A stretch of 64,000 nt of DNA from Xanthomonas arboricola pv. populi (GCF_002939945.1 NZ_MDEB01000001.1:1263816-1327815), one strand, 5' to 3'. Shown: positions 44,065 to 53,626, counted from the first letter of the stretch. The notes: generated by a model from the letters alone, not told the origin. Program-made: numbers and translations.

Positions 44065-46146
44065 CTAGTCGCCACGCGCCGGCAGTGCCGCCTTGATTGC
44101 GCGCCAGCGTGCGTACTGCGCGGCCTTTTCCGGCGCAGCGTCCTGGTAGTCCTGCAACCAGAAGCGGAACCAATCGACGTTGCGCGCATACACGGCCAAC
44201 TTGTGCTGCGGCTGGAACTTCTGGTGCGGCTCGTTCGCAAACACGTACAACTCGGCGCGTTGCGCACGCAGCAGTGGAATCAGGTAATCCAGCGCGTACA
44301 GATACTCCTGCTCGGAATGCTGGAACAGGATGGGCGCGCGAATCCGCTCCAGCTTGAACGCCGGCGACAGCGCCTTCCAGCGCTCGGGTGTCTGCTCCGG
44401 TGCACCCAGGCCCCACATGTCGCGCAGCCCCTTGAGAAAGGGCTCGCCCTTCATGCTGCCGAACAGGTAGTACGACGGCGACACCACCGGGTTGGCCACC
44501 GACGCCGCGGCCAGCAGGCTCGACTCGGTCGCCGTCCACAAGGTCACCGCACCGCCGAAGCTCAGCCCGCCCATGCCCACCCGCGTGGGATCGATGCCGG
44601 CCTGCGACGACAGCAACGCCACCGCGCTTTCCACCGCCGCCAGCCCTTCGCCGTGGCGTTCCACCGCATCCATGGTGTAGCCGGGCAATTGGTTGATGCA
44701 CAGCGCTGCGATGCCAACCTGCGCCAACGCGGCCAGCGGCCACTCATCGCCCACGCCACCGCGCACGAAGCCCGGGCAGCTGTAGTAGGTGACGAACAAC
44801 GGCAGCTTGCCCGCGCCGGTTCCGTGTGCCGCAAAGAACTGGCCGCTGTATCGCCGCCCACGTGCATCGCTCCACTGCAACAGCCGTGCGGGCGTCGCAC
44901 GCGCCATGTCCGCCGCAAGCTGGGCGTTGGGATCGAACAGCACCTGCCGCGCGCCATCGTCCAGGCCGATACGTTCCAGACGCGGCGGGCGATCGGCTTC
45001 GGCTGTCACGCACACCAGTGCAATGGCCGAGGCACCGCAGTGTGCCGCCGGGTCACGTCCGCCATTGATCAGACCGCGCCCCTGCACCACCAACTGCACC
45101 TGCCCGCTGGCCGGATTCCAGCGCTGTATGGATTGCGCCAGGCCCAGTGCAGGATCGGTGATGGTGAAGAGCACTTCCGCATTCCCCGGGCGCCACTGCA
45201 CTGCAGTGATTGCCTTTCCCACGCAGGCCGCTGCCGTACAGCGCACGGCCTTGCGCGCATGTGCACCGGGCAATACCGACAGCGCCACGTCCGGCCGGGA
45301 CAGCTGCCCACTGCCGTCACCCACGCGCGACAACACCGCTACCGCACCGCCTTGTGGCGCGCGCGCAGATTTCCACACATCGCCGACCAGGCCGCGCAGC
45401 GCGCTGACGTCGGGCTCTGCGTCAGGTCGCTGCGCATCGGCAAGCACCTGTGTAGCCCCAGTCGCCAGATCCAGTGCCATCCACCGCGCCGGCACCCCGG
45501 CCGACAGCCCGGTACGATCGAACCACACCGTGCCGAAGCGCTGCGTGGCCAGGCGTCCTTGCACATTGCCCGAGCGGAACAGGCCTTGCCCGAGCGGCAC
45601 CGTCTCGTCGATCCGGATGCCCTGCGCATACTCGTCCTGTTCGGCCACCATGACCTGCGCGCGCGTGGCACCGACGCGGTAACGCAGCACCCGCCCATCC
45701 GCGTCCAGCGAAAAATCCTGCACGTCGGCCGCATCGTGGGTCACCGCTTGCGCCCCGGAGCCGTCCGCCGCCGCGCGCCACACCGCAATCACGTCATCGA
45801 TCAACGCGCGGTAGTACAGCCAACGGCCATCCGGCGACCACAGCACCTTTGCAGGCAAGGACCCGCCAGCCGAATCGCGCAACGGCACGCCGCCATCGGC
45901 AATGCGTCTGGGCGCGGCATCCTGCAGGCCCTGCACGTACCAGACGCTGTCGTAGGTATTGCGCTGCACCGCTGCCTGCTCGGTGCGAAAGGCCACACTG
46001 CGGCCATCCGGCGACAGCGTGGGGCTGCCGATATCCACCACCTCCAGCAAGCGCTGGGGCGACACCGCTTGCGCGTGGCACACACACGCACCTGACGTCA
46101 TCAGCACGCCTGCAAGCAGCAGGCGCCATGGTTTGTGATTCCTCAC
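44065..46146 (-). CDS. S9-type lasso peptide isopeptidase (AtxE2-like)
   Basis: A 693-residue secreted prolyl-oligopeptidase-fold enzyme. After a signal peptide (about residues 1-26, CHAQ) come a beta-propeller region (about 40-410) and an alpha/beta hydrolase domain with GMGGLSFGGAVTL (nucleophile Ser about 528) and a late ANEPHQKFQ containing the likely His. Lasso clusters with TonB receptors typically carry such an isopeptidase that opens the isopeptide bond and linearises imported lasso peptide. GTG at 46146 is taken as start because GAGGAG lies 8 bases upstream; there is no ATG before the signal peptide. It follows the receptor gene by 68 bases, so it is probably in the same operon. Confidence 0.88.
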   Translation of the reverse strand: MRNHKPWRLLLAGVLMTSGACVCHAQAVSPQRLLEVVDIGSPTLSPDGRSVAFRTEQAAVQRNTYDSVWYVQGLQDAAPRRIADGGVPLRDSAGGSLPAKVLWSPDGRWLYYRALIDDVIAVWRAAADGSGAQAVTHDAADVQDFSLDADGRVLRYRVGATRAQVMVAEQDEYAQGIRIDETVPLGQGLFRSGNVQGRLATQRFGTVWFDRTGLSAGVPARWMALDLATGATQVLADAQRPDAEPDVSALRGLVGDVWKSARAPQGGAVAVLSRVGDGSGQLSRPDVALSVLPGAHARKAVRCTAAACVGKAITAVQWRPGNAEVLFTITDPALGLAQSIQRWNPASGQVQLVVQGRGLINGGRDPAAHCGASAIALVCVTAEADRPPRLERIGLDDGARQVLFDPNAQLAADMARATPARLLQWSDARGRRYSGQFFAAHGTGAGKLPLFVTYYSCPGFVRGGVGDEWPLAALAQVGIAALCINQLPGYTMDAVERHGEGLAAVESAVALLSSQAGIDPTRVGMGGLSFGGAVTLWTATESSLLAAASVANPVVSPSYYLFGSMKGEPFLKGLRDMWGLGAPEQTPERWKALSPAFKLERIRAPILFQHSEQEYLYALDYLIPLLRAQRAELYVFANEPHQKFQPQHKLAVYARNVDWFRFWLQDYQDAAPEKAAQYARWRAIKAALPARGD

Positions 46147-46214
46147 GCACACACTCCTCTCGGCAACACTCAAGAGCCATGCCTGTACCTCGGCGGCAGC
46201 AGGCAGCCGACGCA

Positions 46215-48662
46215 TCACCAGCGCTTGGACACCGACACGCTCACGAAGCGGCCGATCGCCGAATAGTTGGTGGAGTCGTACGGGGCCACGTACAGCGGCG
46301 AGGTCACCCGGTACAACGGCGGATCGCGGTCGAAGGCGTTGTCCACCGATACCCCGAACTCCAGCCCCGCCCACGCATCGCGGCGTGCGCCGGTGGCGTA
46401 GCGCAACGCCATGTCGAATGTGGTGAACGATGCCGACTCCACCCCATCGGCGCGGTTGCGCACCGCGCCGCGGTAGTTGCCGAACAGCGAGGCAGTGAGC
46501 CCGCCCTGCTTCCACACCACGCCCACGCGGCTACTCAGCTTGGGCGGGTTGAACAGCGTGCCGGACAGATCGAACTCTGGTTGCGTGGGCAACGTCTGCT
46601 GCGTGCTGTCCAGCCAGCTCGCCGCCCCGCGCAAGGTCAGCGTGCCGCGCGCCAACGCCACCTGGTAGCTACCGCTCAGGTCCAGCCCCTCGATATCCTG
46701 CTGCGCCACGTTGGCGTACTGCGTGTAGATGATTGCCGCTACCCGGCTCGGGTCGTAGGCGACGCCGGCGAAGTTGGAGAACCGGCTGGCCAGCGCGATC
46801 ACATCGGCCTGCGCCTGCGGCGTCGGCGTACGGTCCACGAAGGGCGCGTAGATCGGATTGCGCAAGGCCTGGCTGGCATTGGCGATCGGCTGCAGCACGC
46901 GGTTGCTGTAGTCCACCCCGAACCAGGTCAGCTCCGCCTCCAGGCCATCCAGCGCCTCGGGGTGCCAGGCCAGCGAGACCGAGCGGGTGATGGCGCGCTC
47001 CGGCTGCAGATCCTGGTTGCCGCCATCGGCCACCAGCACTGTCGTCCCGGCGGGAAAGCCCACCCCGCCGAACGCGCCCGGCTGGAACAGCCATGCCTCC
47101 TGCGCGTAGTTGCGCTCGAACAGCGTGGGCGCCTTGAACGACTTGCCCCACGAGGCCTTGAGCGTCACATCGCTGCCAGGCGCATACAGCACACCGAACT
47201 TGGGCGTTGTCACCCCGCCAAAGCTGCTGTAGTCCTCCCCGCGCACCGCCGCTGTCAGCGTCAGTCGCTGCACACCGGGCACACCCTGCGCCGGGCCCAC
47301 CACTGGCAGGCTCACCTCCGCATAGGCGAAGCGCGCGCTTTCGCTGCCGTCGATCGTCTCCACGCCATTGACGTGGTTGACGTTGCGGAACGTGTTGCTG
47401 CGATACCCCACCCCTGCGGCAAGGCGCGCATCGCCTGCCGGCAATGCGAACAGCGGCCCCTCGGCACCCAGCTCGTAGCTGCGGCTGTCGTTGCAGTAGC
47501 ACAGGTCGGTCACGCTCACCGCACCGCTGGCCAGCGCCGTTTCCTGGCGGTATTGATCGTGCTTGCTGTTGCCGTCGGTGGCGCCCAGCGTCAGCGTCCA
47601 GTCGTTGGGCAACCACACCGCAAGGCTCGGCGACAGCAGCAGGCTGGTGGTGGTCGGCGTGACCCGGCTGTTGCGGCCACTGACAGCGTAAAAATGCAGT
47701 TGGTCGCGTTCAGTGCGTAACGCATCCAGGCGCACCTCGGCGTTGTCGCCCAGCGCCTGGTAGGCACTCAGCAGCCCGCTGCGCAGGTCGCTGCCCGGAT
47801 ACAGCGTGGACGGGTCAACCAGTTGTGTGGTGTAACTGCGCTGACGGCTATAGATGGGGTCTGCCGAGACGTCCTGGTAGGTTGCGATCACGCCACCGCT
47901 GCGCCACGTGGTGCCGGCCGTAACGCTGTATTGCCGCGAGGTGAGCCCGCCTTGCGTGGCCCGCCCGAAGCGCGTACCGACGTTCACCCCGTCGTAGTCG
48001 CGCTTGAGGATCACATTGCCCACGCCACCGACCGCATCCGACCCATAGATTGCCGACGCACCGTCGGCCACGATCTCCAGCCGCTCCACTGCCTCCACCG
48101 GGATCGCGCTGAGGTCCACCGCCTGGGTGAATCCGCCATAGGCCAGTCGGCGCCCATTGAGCAGGGTGAGCGTGGCATCGGCGCCCAGGCCGCGCAGGTT
48201 GAGGCTCGCGCCACCGGTCATGTTCTGGTTCGCATTGCCGGCCCCGGCCAGATTGCCGCTCAGCACGCCGGGGTTCTGCCCGCCGGAGAAGTTCTGCGGC
48301 ACGCTGCGGATCACCTCGCCCAGATCGCTGAAATCCTCTTCCTGGATCCGCGCCGCGCTGATCGAAATCACCGGCGACGGAACCGCACCGCCCTTGATGC
48401 GCGTGCCGGTGACTTCGATGGACTCCAACTCGGTCGCGGCGGTTTGCGCCGGCGCAGCCGCCGCAATCGCAGGCTCCGGCGAGCTGGGCCTGGCCGGCTC
48501 GCCTGGGTTCGTTGCCACGGCTGCCGGCGTTTTCTGCGCCGCTGCCTGAGGTCCCGTCGCCACCTCCGCCGTCGCCGCCTGTGCCCCCACCACACCTGCC
48601 GCTCCGCTCGCCATGGCGAACAGGGCGATGGAAATGGCGTTGCGTAACGTACGTGTCTTCAT
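46215..48662 (-). CDS. TonB-dependent outer-membrane receptor of the lasso locus
   Basis: 815 residues. Signal peptide (about 1-28), a low-complexity Ala/Pro linker (about 29-75), a TonB-box-like TELESIEVTGTRIKG, the plug domain (DEVIRSVP-like start, LNLRGLGADATLTLLNGRR, VERLEIVADGASAIYGSDAVGG) and a 22-strand barrel ending in the aromatic SVSVSKRW. The receptor probably imports the lasso peptide or its cargo. No STN/secretin-like signalling domain lies between the signal peptide and the TonB box, which is unusual next to FecI/FecR-type genes. AAAGGAC precedes the ATG. Confidence 0.92.
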   Translation of the reverse strand: MKTRTLRNAISIALFAMASGAAGVVGAQAATAEVATGPQAAAQKTPAAVATNPGEPARPSSPEPAIAAAAPAQTAATELESIEVTGTRIKGGAVPSPVISISAARIQEEDFSDLGEVIRSVPQNFSGGQNPGVLSGNLAGAGNANQNMTGGASLNLRGLGADATLTLLNGRRLAYGGFTQAVDLSAIPVEAVERLEIVADGASAIYGSDAVGGVGNVILKRDYDGVNVGTRFGRATQGGLTSRQYSVTAGTTWRSGGVIATYQDVSADPIYSRQRSYTTQLVDPSTLYPGSDLRSGLLSAYQALGDNAEVRLDALRTERDQLHFYAVSGRNSRVTPTTTSLLLSPSLAVWLPNDWTLTLGATDGNSKHDQYRQETALASGAVSVTDLCYCNDSRSYELGAEGPLFALPAGDARLAAGVGYRSNTFRNVNHVNGVETIDGSESARFAYAEVSLPVVGPAQGVPGVQRLTLTAAVRGEDYSSFGGVTTPKFGVLYAPGSDVTLKASWGKSFKAPTLFERNYAQEAWLFQPGAFGGVGFPAGTTVLVADGGNQDLQPERAITRSVSLAWHPEALDGLEAELTWFGVDYSNRVLQPIANASQALRNPIYAPFVDRTPTPQAQADVIALASRFSNFAGVAYDPSRVAAIIYTQYANVAQQDIEGLDLSGSYQVALARGTLTLRGAASWLDSTQQTLPTQPEFDLSGTLFNPPKLSSRVGVVWKQGGLTASLFGNYRGAVRNRADGVESASFTTFDMALRYATGARRDAWAGLEFGVSVDNAFDRDPPLYRVTSPLYVAPYDSTNYSAIGRFVSVSVSKRW

Positions 48663-48930
48663 GCTGCGTCCTTTGGCTTGCCTGGTTGGCCCGCCGACGA
48701 CGCACTCCGGTCGGCCCGGTGCGCATCGCCAGCTGAGCAAGATCGGTCCTGCACCTGACTGCTGAAACACGGTCACCGCAACGCGGCGAACAGTGATCAG
48801 AATCGCTAACTGTTTGGCTTGCGAACAATCGTCGCGCACGCAAAGTGCCTCGGCACCCATCCGGGCCCCGACACGTCAATCGCTGTGTGCGCTATTGCCC
48901 TCCCCTACCACCTGCTGCGCGTTCGACGCG

Positions 48931-49161
48931 CTATGCCCGCACTGCCATCGCCAGTGCACGCTTTGCGACGGCTACGTTGGCAGGCGCATCAACGCGCTGC
49001 GGATCGGCTTCCACTGCAGGTACCTGCACGCGTTGCGCGGCAGCGTGTTGCTGCGCCCCAAGCTCGTGCAGCGACAGCAGGGCCATCACCGCCACTGCTA
49101 GCCTGCTGCGTGCATGATCAAAACCGACACCGCTCCCCGATACTGCCCGTTGTGCGTGCAT
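48931..49161 (-). CDS. Candidate small secreted protein between fecR and the receptor gene
   Basis: About 76 residues from ATG 49161 (GAAGG about 6 bases upstream; ATG 49167 also possible). A hydrophobic stretch LAVAVMALLSLHELGAQQHA could be a signal peptide; the rest is Ala/Val-rich and matches no family. It lies on the sense strand inside the 686-base gap between the truncated FecR and the receptor. Support is only position, RBS and signal-like sequence. Confidence 0.28.
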   Translation of the reverse strand: MHAQRAVSGSGVGFDHARSRLAVAVMALLSLHELGAQQHAAAQRVQVPAVEADPQRVDAPANVAVAKRALAMAVRA

Positions 49162-49348
49162 GTGCATCCTTCGCGTCCTGGGCGCGGCACCATCGCCATT
49201 GCGTCCCCCGACAACAAGTGATGCTGCGCAAGCGCAATGCCCTACCAGCAACGTGTGCAATATGCAGGCAGCGCTGCAACAGAGCGCACATTCAACGGTT
49301 TCTGCAACACGCAGTGCGGCTTGCTGAGTGCCGAGTGTTGAGCGCGCG

Positions 49349-49672
49349 CTACTGCCTCGGCAGGTGATGCACCGCATAGCCGATCGCGGCAACCAGCATC
49401 GCTACCAGCAACAGCCAGGGCCAGCGACGACGCCGGCCGGAGGGTGGCGTCAGCAGCTCCAGATCGCGTGCAGTGGCGGCCTGCAACTCGGGATCATCCA
49501 GCACTGCCGATGCATGTGCGTCCACGTCGAGCAGCTGCTGGTAGGCCGCATGGTGGCGCGGATCGGCAGCCAGCCATGCCTCACGTGCGGCGCGCTCGGC
49601 CGCGTTCTCGCGCCCGAGTCGCACGAGATAGGCGGCCGCCTGCGCGTGGATGCGCTCGGACTCTGCACGCAT
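49349..49672 (-). CDS. Truncated FecR-like anti-sigma regulator
   Basis: 107 residues. Residues 1-60 match the cytoplasmic FecR N-terminal domain (DUF4880: AAAYLVRLGRENAAERAAREAWLAADPRHHAAYQQL), which binds the sigma factor. A basic RRRRWP leads into one membrane helix (about residues 82-100), and the protein ends in HHLPRQ. The periplasmic FecR and C-terminal domains of full-length FecR (~300 residues) are missing. It may act as a permanent anti-sigma tether. GGGAG precedes the ATG. The sigma gene lies 94 bases upstream. Confidence 0.8.
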   Translation of the reverse strand: MRAESERIHAQAAAYLVRLGRENAAERAAREAWLAADPRHHAAYQQLLDVDAHASAVLDDPELQAATARDLELLTPPSGRRRRWPWLLLVAMLVAAIGYAVHHLPRQ

Positions 49673-49766
49673 GGCTGGTGACTCCCGGCGGGCGGTCTCC
49701 CTGCGCCCTCGCGCACGATGCTACCAGCATCTTCCGGCGGCGCCAGCCAGCAGCCTTGCAGGCCGG

Positions 49767-50339
49767 TTACTGCGGCAACTCTCCCACGGCCGCACGACAC
49801 GCCAGCAGCGCACGGCTGATGTGCTTCTCCACCATCTTGATGGAGATGCCCATTTTCGCGGCAATCTGCGGATAGGTGAGCCCGTCGAACCGACTCAGCT
49901 TGAACGCAAGCCGGCACTTCGGCGGCAGCTCGAGCAAGGTGCGCTTGAGCAGCACATCGAGCGTCTGGCGCGCCTCGGCAATCTCGTCCACGCCGGCCTC
50001 GTCGGCCCTGATCGGCGCCACCTGATCCAGCGACACGTGCTGCGCCGCCAGCCGCCGCTGACGCGAGCGCCGCTGCTCGATCACCAGGTTGTGCGCGATG
50101 CGGTACATCAGCAGCCGGCGGTCGCCGATGTTGGGCGCATCGCGGTACACCATCATCCGCGAGAAGGTCTCCTGCGCCAGGTCTGCAGCCGTCTCGGCAT
50201 CACGCGTACGGCGGCGCAGGTACGCCAACAGCTCAGGATGCAGTGCGGCCAGCGCCTGGTCGAACTCGGCACGCAGGCGCTCCCTTTCCCCAAGCGACAG
50301 CTGGCCGCGCGCCGCAGGCGGACCGTCACGCGAGCTCAT
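49767..50339 (-). CDS. ECF sigma factor, FecI-like
   Basis: A 190-residue extracytoplasmic-function sigma factor. Region 2 (about residues 30-95) shows LLAYLRRRTRDAETAADLAQETF and MYRIAHNLVIEQRRSRQRR; region 4 (about 130-185) shows LPPKCRLAFKLSRFDGLTYPQIAAKMGISIKMVEKHI, with the FecI-type helix-turn-helix. It should direct transcription of the receptor/isopeptidase genes and possibly the precursors. The ATG at 50339 gives a standard-length protein; the frame is open to 50537 without ribosome-binding site. Confidence 0.92.
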   Translation of the reverse strand: MSSRDGPPAARGQLSLGERERLRAEFDQALAALHPELLAYLRRRTRDAETAADLAQETFSRMMVYRDAPNIGDRRLLMYRIAHNLVIEQRRSRQRRLAAQHVSLDQVAPIRADEAGVDEIAEARQTLDVLLKRTLLELPPKCRLAFKLSRFDGLTYPQIAAKMGISIKMVEKHISRALLACRAAVGELPQ

Positions 50340-50952
50340 CGTAATCGCCGCGCCTTCGGCCAAGTGCCGCTGCCCACCAACGCCCCCACGCATCTTGCGA
50401 CACGACGCACCAGCGCCATGCGCGCGCAAGGGCCGTGCAAGTGGATCTGAACATGAGCAGTGCAGCCAAAAGATGGAGAGTGGGTGGTGGGCGCCGCACC
50501 CCGAACCGCAGCCCCACCTCTTCCTCCATGACGGCAAGCGATGCTAACCCCCTACGTTTTGCGCGTTAGTCAGCCTCGGTCGAGATCAACACGCACTCCA
50601 GCCCTGGTCGCTGCAAGCGCGGTCCTGCCCGCGGCATCGCACGGTTACAACGCTTTCCCCGCGCACTCCATGCAAGGCAAGCAGCAAAGCGGCACGCTGC
50701 AGCAGTTGCAGACAACGAATACGCCGCTTGCTGCGAAGCGTGCACCAGGCCAATGCATAGCCGAGAGCAACTGAGCCCGCATATTGCCGTCAGTAGGCAC
50801 ATACATACGGCAGATGCAAAGCGAAGCGGGCAGACTATCGTCTGCAGTGCTGATGATGGAATCAGGGCAAGCTGCCATCCGGATTCAGACACCGCGTAGA
50901 TCGATGCAACCAACTTACGCCACACGCATAAAAGCAAAGGAAACCCAACGTA
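50340..50952. other. Intergenic between divergent genes
   Basis: 613 bases between the sigma gene and the Cys-rich protein gene. Frames present here (for example 50566-50937 minus) show no ribosome-binding site or family resemblance. Promoters for both neighbours are expected. Confidence 0.45.
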
Positions 50953-51774
50953 ATGGACTACCTCATGCGTACCGCCTGGATGTTCGCAGGGCTTGCCGGC
51001 GCCCTCATCGCCGCGCCAATTGCTGTGCAGTCAACCATCGGCAAGCGTGGGCCAACCGCATTGACGGCAGCTCCCCATACATCTGCCATTGCGCAGCATG
51101 TGGAAGCCAAGCCGCTTGAGCAAGGTGAATACGTTACAGACGCGGGGTGGGGCCGGTTGCTGCTGACCAAAGACAATGGCGCGCTCCGATTCTCCTTGGA
51201 AAGCACCACGGGCCAATCGATGTGTTCACTGCAGGGCACAGTCCGAGGCACGCAAGGCAGCGCAGAGGATGAAGCTGGCGCTACAGGCTGCAAGGTTCAG
51301 TTCTCACCAGTTGCCGAAGGCATCGACATCACAACGCCCACCACGATGGAATGCAAAACCTTGTGCGGCTATAACGGCGGTTTTGAGGCGCGTTACCTTC
51401 GTACCACGACGGGCTGCAACCGCAATGCCATTGCCCGCACGCGCGCGGTGTTTCAGCAGCACTACGATCGCAAGGACTACCAAGCAGCGCTCTCTACACT
51501 GTCTCCCATCCTGACCCAGTGCGGGCAGACACTGGAATGGGACGAGAAGGGAGATATGCGCAACGACCTGGCAATCACCCAGTACAAGACTTCCCAGTAC
51601 ACACAATGCCTGGAAACGCTGCACGACTACGCTGAAGATGCAGCGTCACCAGACGATGCGGTGACGGACAACTGGCCGCCGGTCCTTGCCGATCGCTATC
51701 TGGCAATCATCCGTGCAGCTAGAACCAATATTGGGTTGTGCAAAAAAGGGCTAGCCAGGCAAAAGAAGGGCTAG
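50953..51774 (+). CDS. Cys-rich secreted protein, unknown function
   Basis: 273 residues with an N-terminal hydrophobic segment (about 5-24), so likely exported or anchored. The first domain (about 55-150) is beta-rich with paired cysteines (SMCSLQG, TGCKVQ, MECKTLCGY); the second (about 155-270) is helical and TPR-like, with further cysteines (TQCGQTLEW, TQCLETLHD, LCKKG). No known family is recognised. AAAGGAAA precedes the ATG. It points toward the effector gene at 51974-52972; a link to the effector island is possible but not shown. Confidence 0.6.
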   Translation: MDYLMRTAWMFAGLAGALIAAPIAVQSTIGKRGPTALTAAPHTSAIAQHVEAKPLEQGEYVTDAGWGRLLLTKDNGALRFSLESTTGQSMCSLQGTVRGTQGSAEDEAGATGCKVQFSPVAEGIDITTPTTMECKTLCGYNGGFEARYLRTTTGCNRNAIARTRAVFQQHYDRKDYQAALSTLSPILTQCGQTLEWDEKGDMRNDLAITQYKTSQYTQCLETLHDYAEDAASPDDAVTDNWPPVLADRYLAIIRAARTNIGLCKKGLARQKKG

Positions 51775-51973
51775 TCGTGACCGACAGGCGGGGATACGAA
51801 AGACATCGGGTAGCGCACGACAGATAGCGAATGGCATACGGCTTGGCTCCCTTCAGCGGTAAAGCGATGTTTTACAGGCATCGGGCAGCCGGCACAGCAT
51901 CTCGCCTCCCCCTCGCAGCAGGCCGCAGGATAAAGCCTGTAACACTGCCCGATACAGACAAATGTATGGGACG

Positions 51974-52972
51974 TCACACCATCCGGTGCTGCGGAGCGAT
52001 CGATTGCTCGCGCTGCTGCTCCTGCTGCTGGGAGTGCAGCTGGCGCTGCGTCTCGCCCAAGGCTTGGAGCTGCGCCAGAGACTGCTCAACCGGTTGTGCA
52101 ATGGCGTCGTTGGTCTTCATATACGCCATCTTGTGAGCGGGGTCGTTCAACGCGCCTTCCACCACGAAGACGTTCTCGCCCTGTCGCACGGACTTGGTGT
52201 TCTCGCTCAGCACGACGTGATCGATTCGCGCCAGCCCGTTTTCCTTGGCTAGATACGCGCTGCTTGCTGCCAGCCGTGCGCTGTTGTCGTCGTACTCCCT
52301 GCCGATGCCTTGCTCAAGGCGACGCACGGCATCCTCGGCCTGGCGATGAAGTGGATCATGCGCCTGTGGATGCGCGGCTACTGCACTGACCTCGCCCGGG
52401 GGCACTTGATTACCGGGTAGATGCGCCTCTCCGATCACTTTCTGCCACCAGAGCTGATCGGGCTTAGGATTACTGCGCTCCCTGTTCAACTCACTGTTAG
52501 GCAAGGGGGCATGGATGCTCTTGATCTCGTCGACATTCCCTACCGGCTTGAGCGCGCCTTCAAAGTCCTTGTCGACCCCCTGTCTGGTCGTACGATGCAG
52601 CCCCGCATGGTTCAGCGCGCCCCACGTGAAGTCGATGCAGCTATTGGAAGCGCCACCGTACTCCATATTGAACCCGTGTTTCGCAGGCGACTTGCCAAAG
52701 TCTTTTAGCTTCTCGTACTGCGACTGATCGATCTCCATCGTGCGCGAGTAATAAGGATCTTTATAGTTCCTGACGTCATCCTTGAATACCTTTCCCGGCC
52801 CGCTGGACTCGCCGTGCTCTGCGGGAGCAAACCCATAGCTATTAACTTCCTTACCATCACTTACTGTGTAGTACATGTGGCCGGCCATGGAGTTGCCGCC
52901 GGTGGTCAAGAGTGGGGTACCCGCCGCAGCGACGTAGACGGTGACGGTGTAGCGCTTGTCGTGATCATCCAT
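51974..52972 (-). CDS. X-T4SS effector, papain-like N domain + XVIPCD
   Basis: 332 residues. The C-terminal ~130 residues are an XVIPCD, the VirD4-binding signal of Xanthomonas type IV effectors: HDPLHRQAEDAVRRLEQGIG, then LAKENGLARIDHVVLSEN, VFVVEGALNDPAHKMAYM and a Gln-rich end. The N-terminal domain has a His at 32 (MAGHMYYTV) and a Cys at 112 (NSCIDFTWGAL), the order of permuted NlpC/P60-like amidases, so peptidoglycan cleavage is a reasonable guess. Preceded by its putative immunity gene with a 12-base gap. It would be injected into rival bacteria. Confidence 0.82.
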   Translation of the reverse strand: MDDHDKRYTVTVYVAAAGTPLLTTGGNSMAGHMYYTVSDGKEVNSYGFAPAEHGESSGPGKVFKDDVRNYKDPYYSRTMEIDQSQYEKLKDFGKSPAKHGFNMEYGGASNSCIDFTWGALNHAGLHRTTRQGVDKDFEGALKPVGNVDEIKSIHAPLPNSELNRERSNPKPDQLWWQKVIGEAHLPGNQVPPGEVSAVAAHPQAHDPLHRQAEDAVRRLEQGIGREYDDNSARLAASSAYLAKENGLARIDHVVLSENTKSVRQGENVFVVEGALNDPAHKMAYMKTNDAIAQPVEQSLAQLQALGETQRQLHSQQQEQQREQSIAPQHRMV

Positions 52973-52984
52973 GTCTCACCAACC

Positions 52985-53626
52985 TTATTTTGCTTTGTGA
53001 GTGTAAGCAACCAACAGCTGAGCGTTCTCATCTAGCAATGCCTGCCGGTTCTGATCAATACGCAATCGAAGACAATAGCGACCAGCCTGGAGGGAAGTAC
53101 TGTAGGCAAACGCGAGCTCCTCGGAGACCGTGCCGGTCGGGGGTAGCCCGGCGCGTGCCATTGTCGCGACATCTGCATTTAGCGCAAACAACCCCTTTGC
53201 AATGCCGTCTGCGGCGATGGCAACAGGCAACTCTTGTTCTCTTCCGACACGCTGACTGCGCTGCAGCTCCACCGGAACCGCCCCGGCCTGCTCGATACGT
53301 TCCAGATGCACGACTGCAATGATATCGGCACGCACCAGACGGTCGGCGGCATCCGCTACCGTGCCGGTCTCACGTCCCGTCAATAGAACGCCGATGAAAA
53401 TTGGTGGACTCGCGTCATCCGGCTGGGCAGGTACGTCGAACTCAAGCACCATTTCTTTGCCGTCGTGCGGAAGCAAGCTTCGCGTCAATGGCACCGTGGT
53501 TTGCATAGCTGACTGCTCCTTTGCGATGGAGGTATTTGCGGGGGGCGATTGCATGCTGCAGCCTATGATCAGACCGATGATCGATGCTGCAACGGCAAAG
53601 CGCATTCGACCGCTTGTAATAAGCAC
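52985..53626 (-). CDS. Putative immunity lipoprotein for the 51974-52972 effector
   Basis: 213 residues starting at GTG 53626 (CAGGAG 8 bases upstream). The lipobox IIGCS places the lipidated Cys at about residue 23, so the protein is held in the periplasm, where cell-wall-targeting effectors act. The body is beta-rich (VPLTRSLLPHDGKEMVLEFDVPAQ split across strands, then PIFIGVLLTGRETG) with no known family. Assigned as immunity (X-Tfi) from gene order: it precedes the effector on the same strand, as in X-T4SS effector/immunity pairs. Confidence 0.72.
   Translation of the reverse strand: MLITSGRMRFAVAASIIGLIIGCSMQSPPANTSIAKEQSAMQTTVPLTRSLLPHDGKEMVLEFDVPAQPDDASPPIFIGVLLTGRETGTVADAADRLVRADIIAVVHLERIEQAGAVPVELQRSQRVGREQELPVAIAADGIAKGLFALNADVATMARAGLPPTGTVSEELAFAYSTSLQAGRYCLRLRIDQNRQALLDENAQLLVAYTHKAK

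Noticed and set aside
44014..46095. Long plus-strand frame opposite the isopeptidase
   Set aside because: Shadow frame; no RBS and no recognisable domain.
50566..50937. Minus-strand 123-codon frame near the sigma gene
   Set aside because: Hydrophobic and Cys-rich without consistent helices, no RBS, no homology; likely non-coding.
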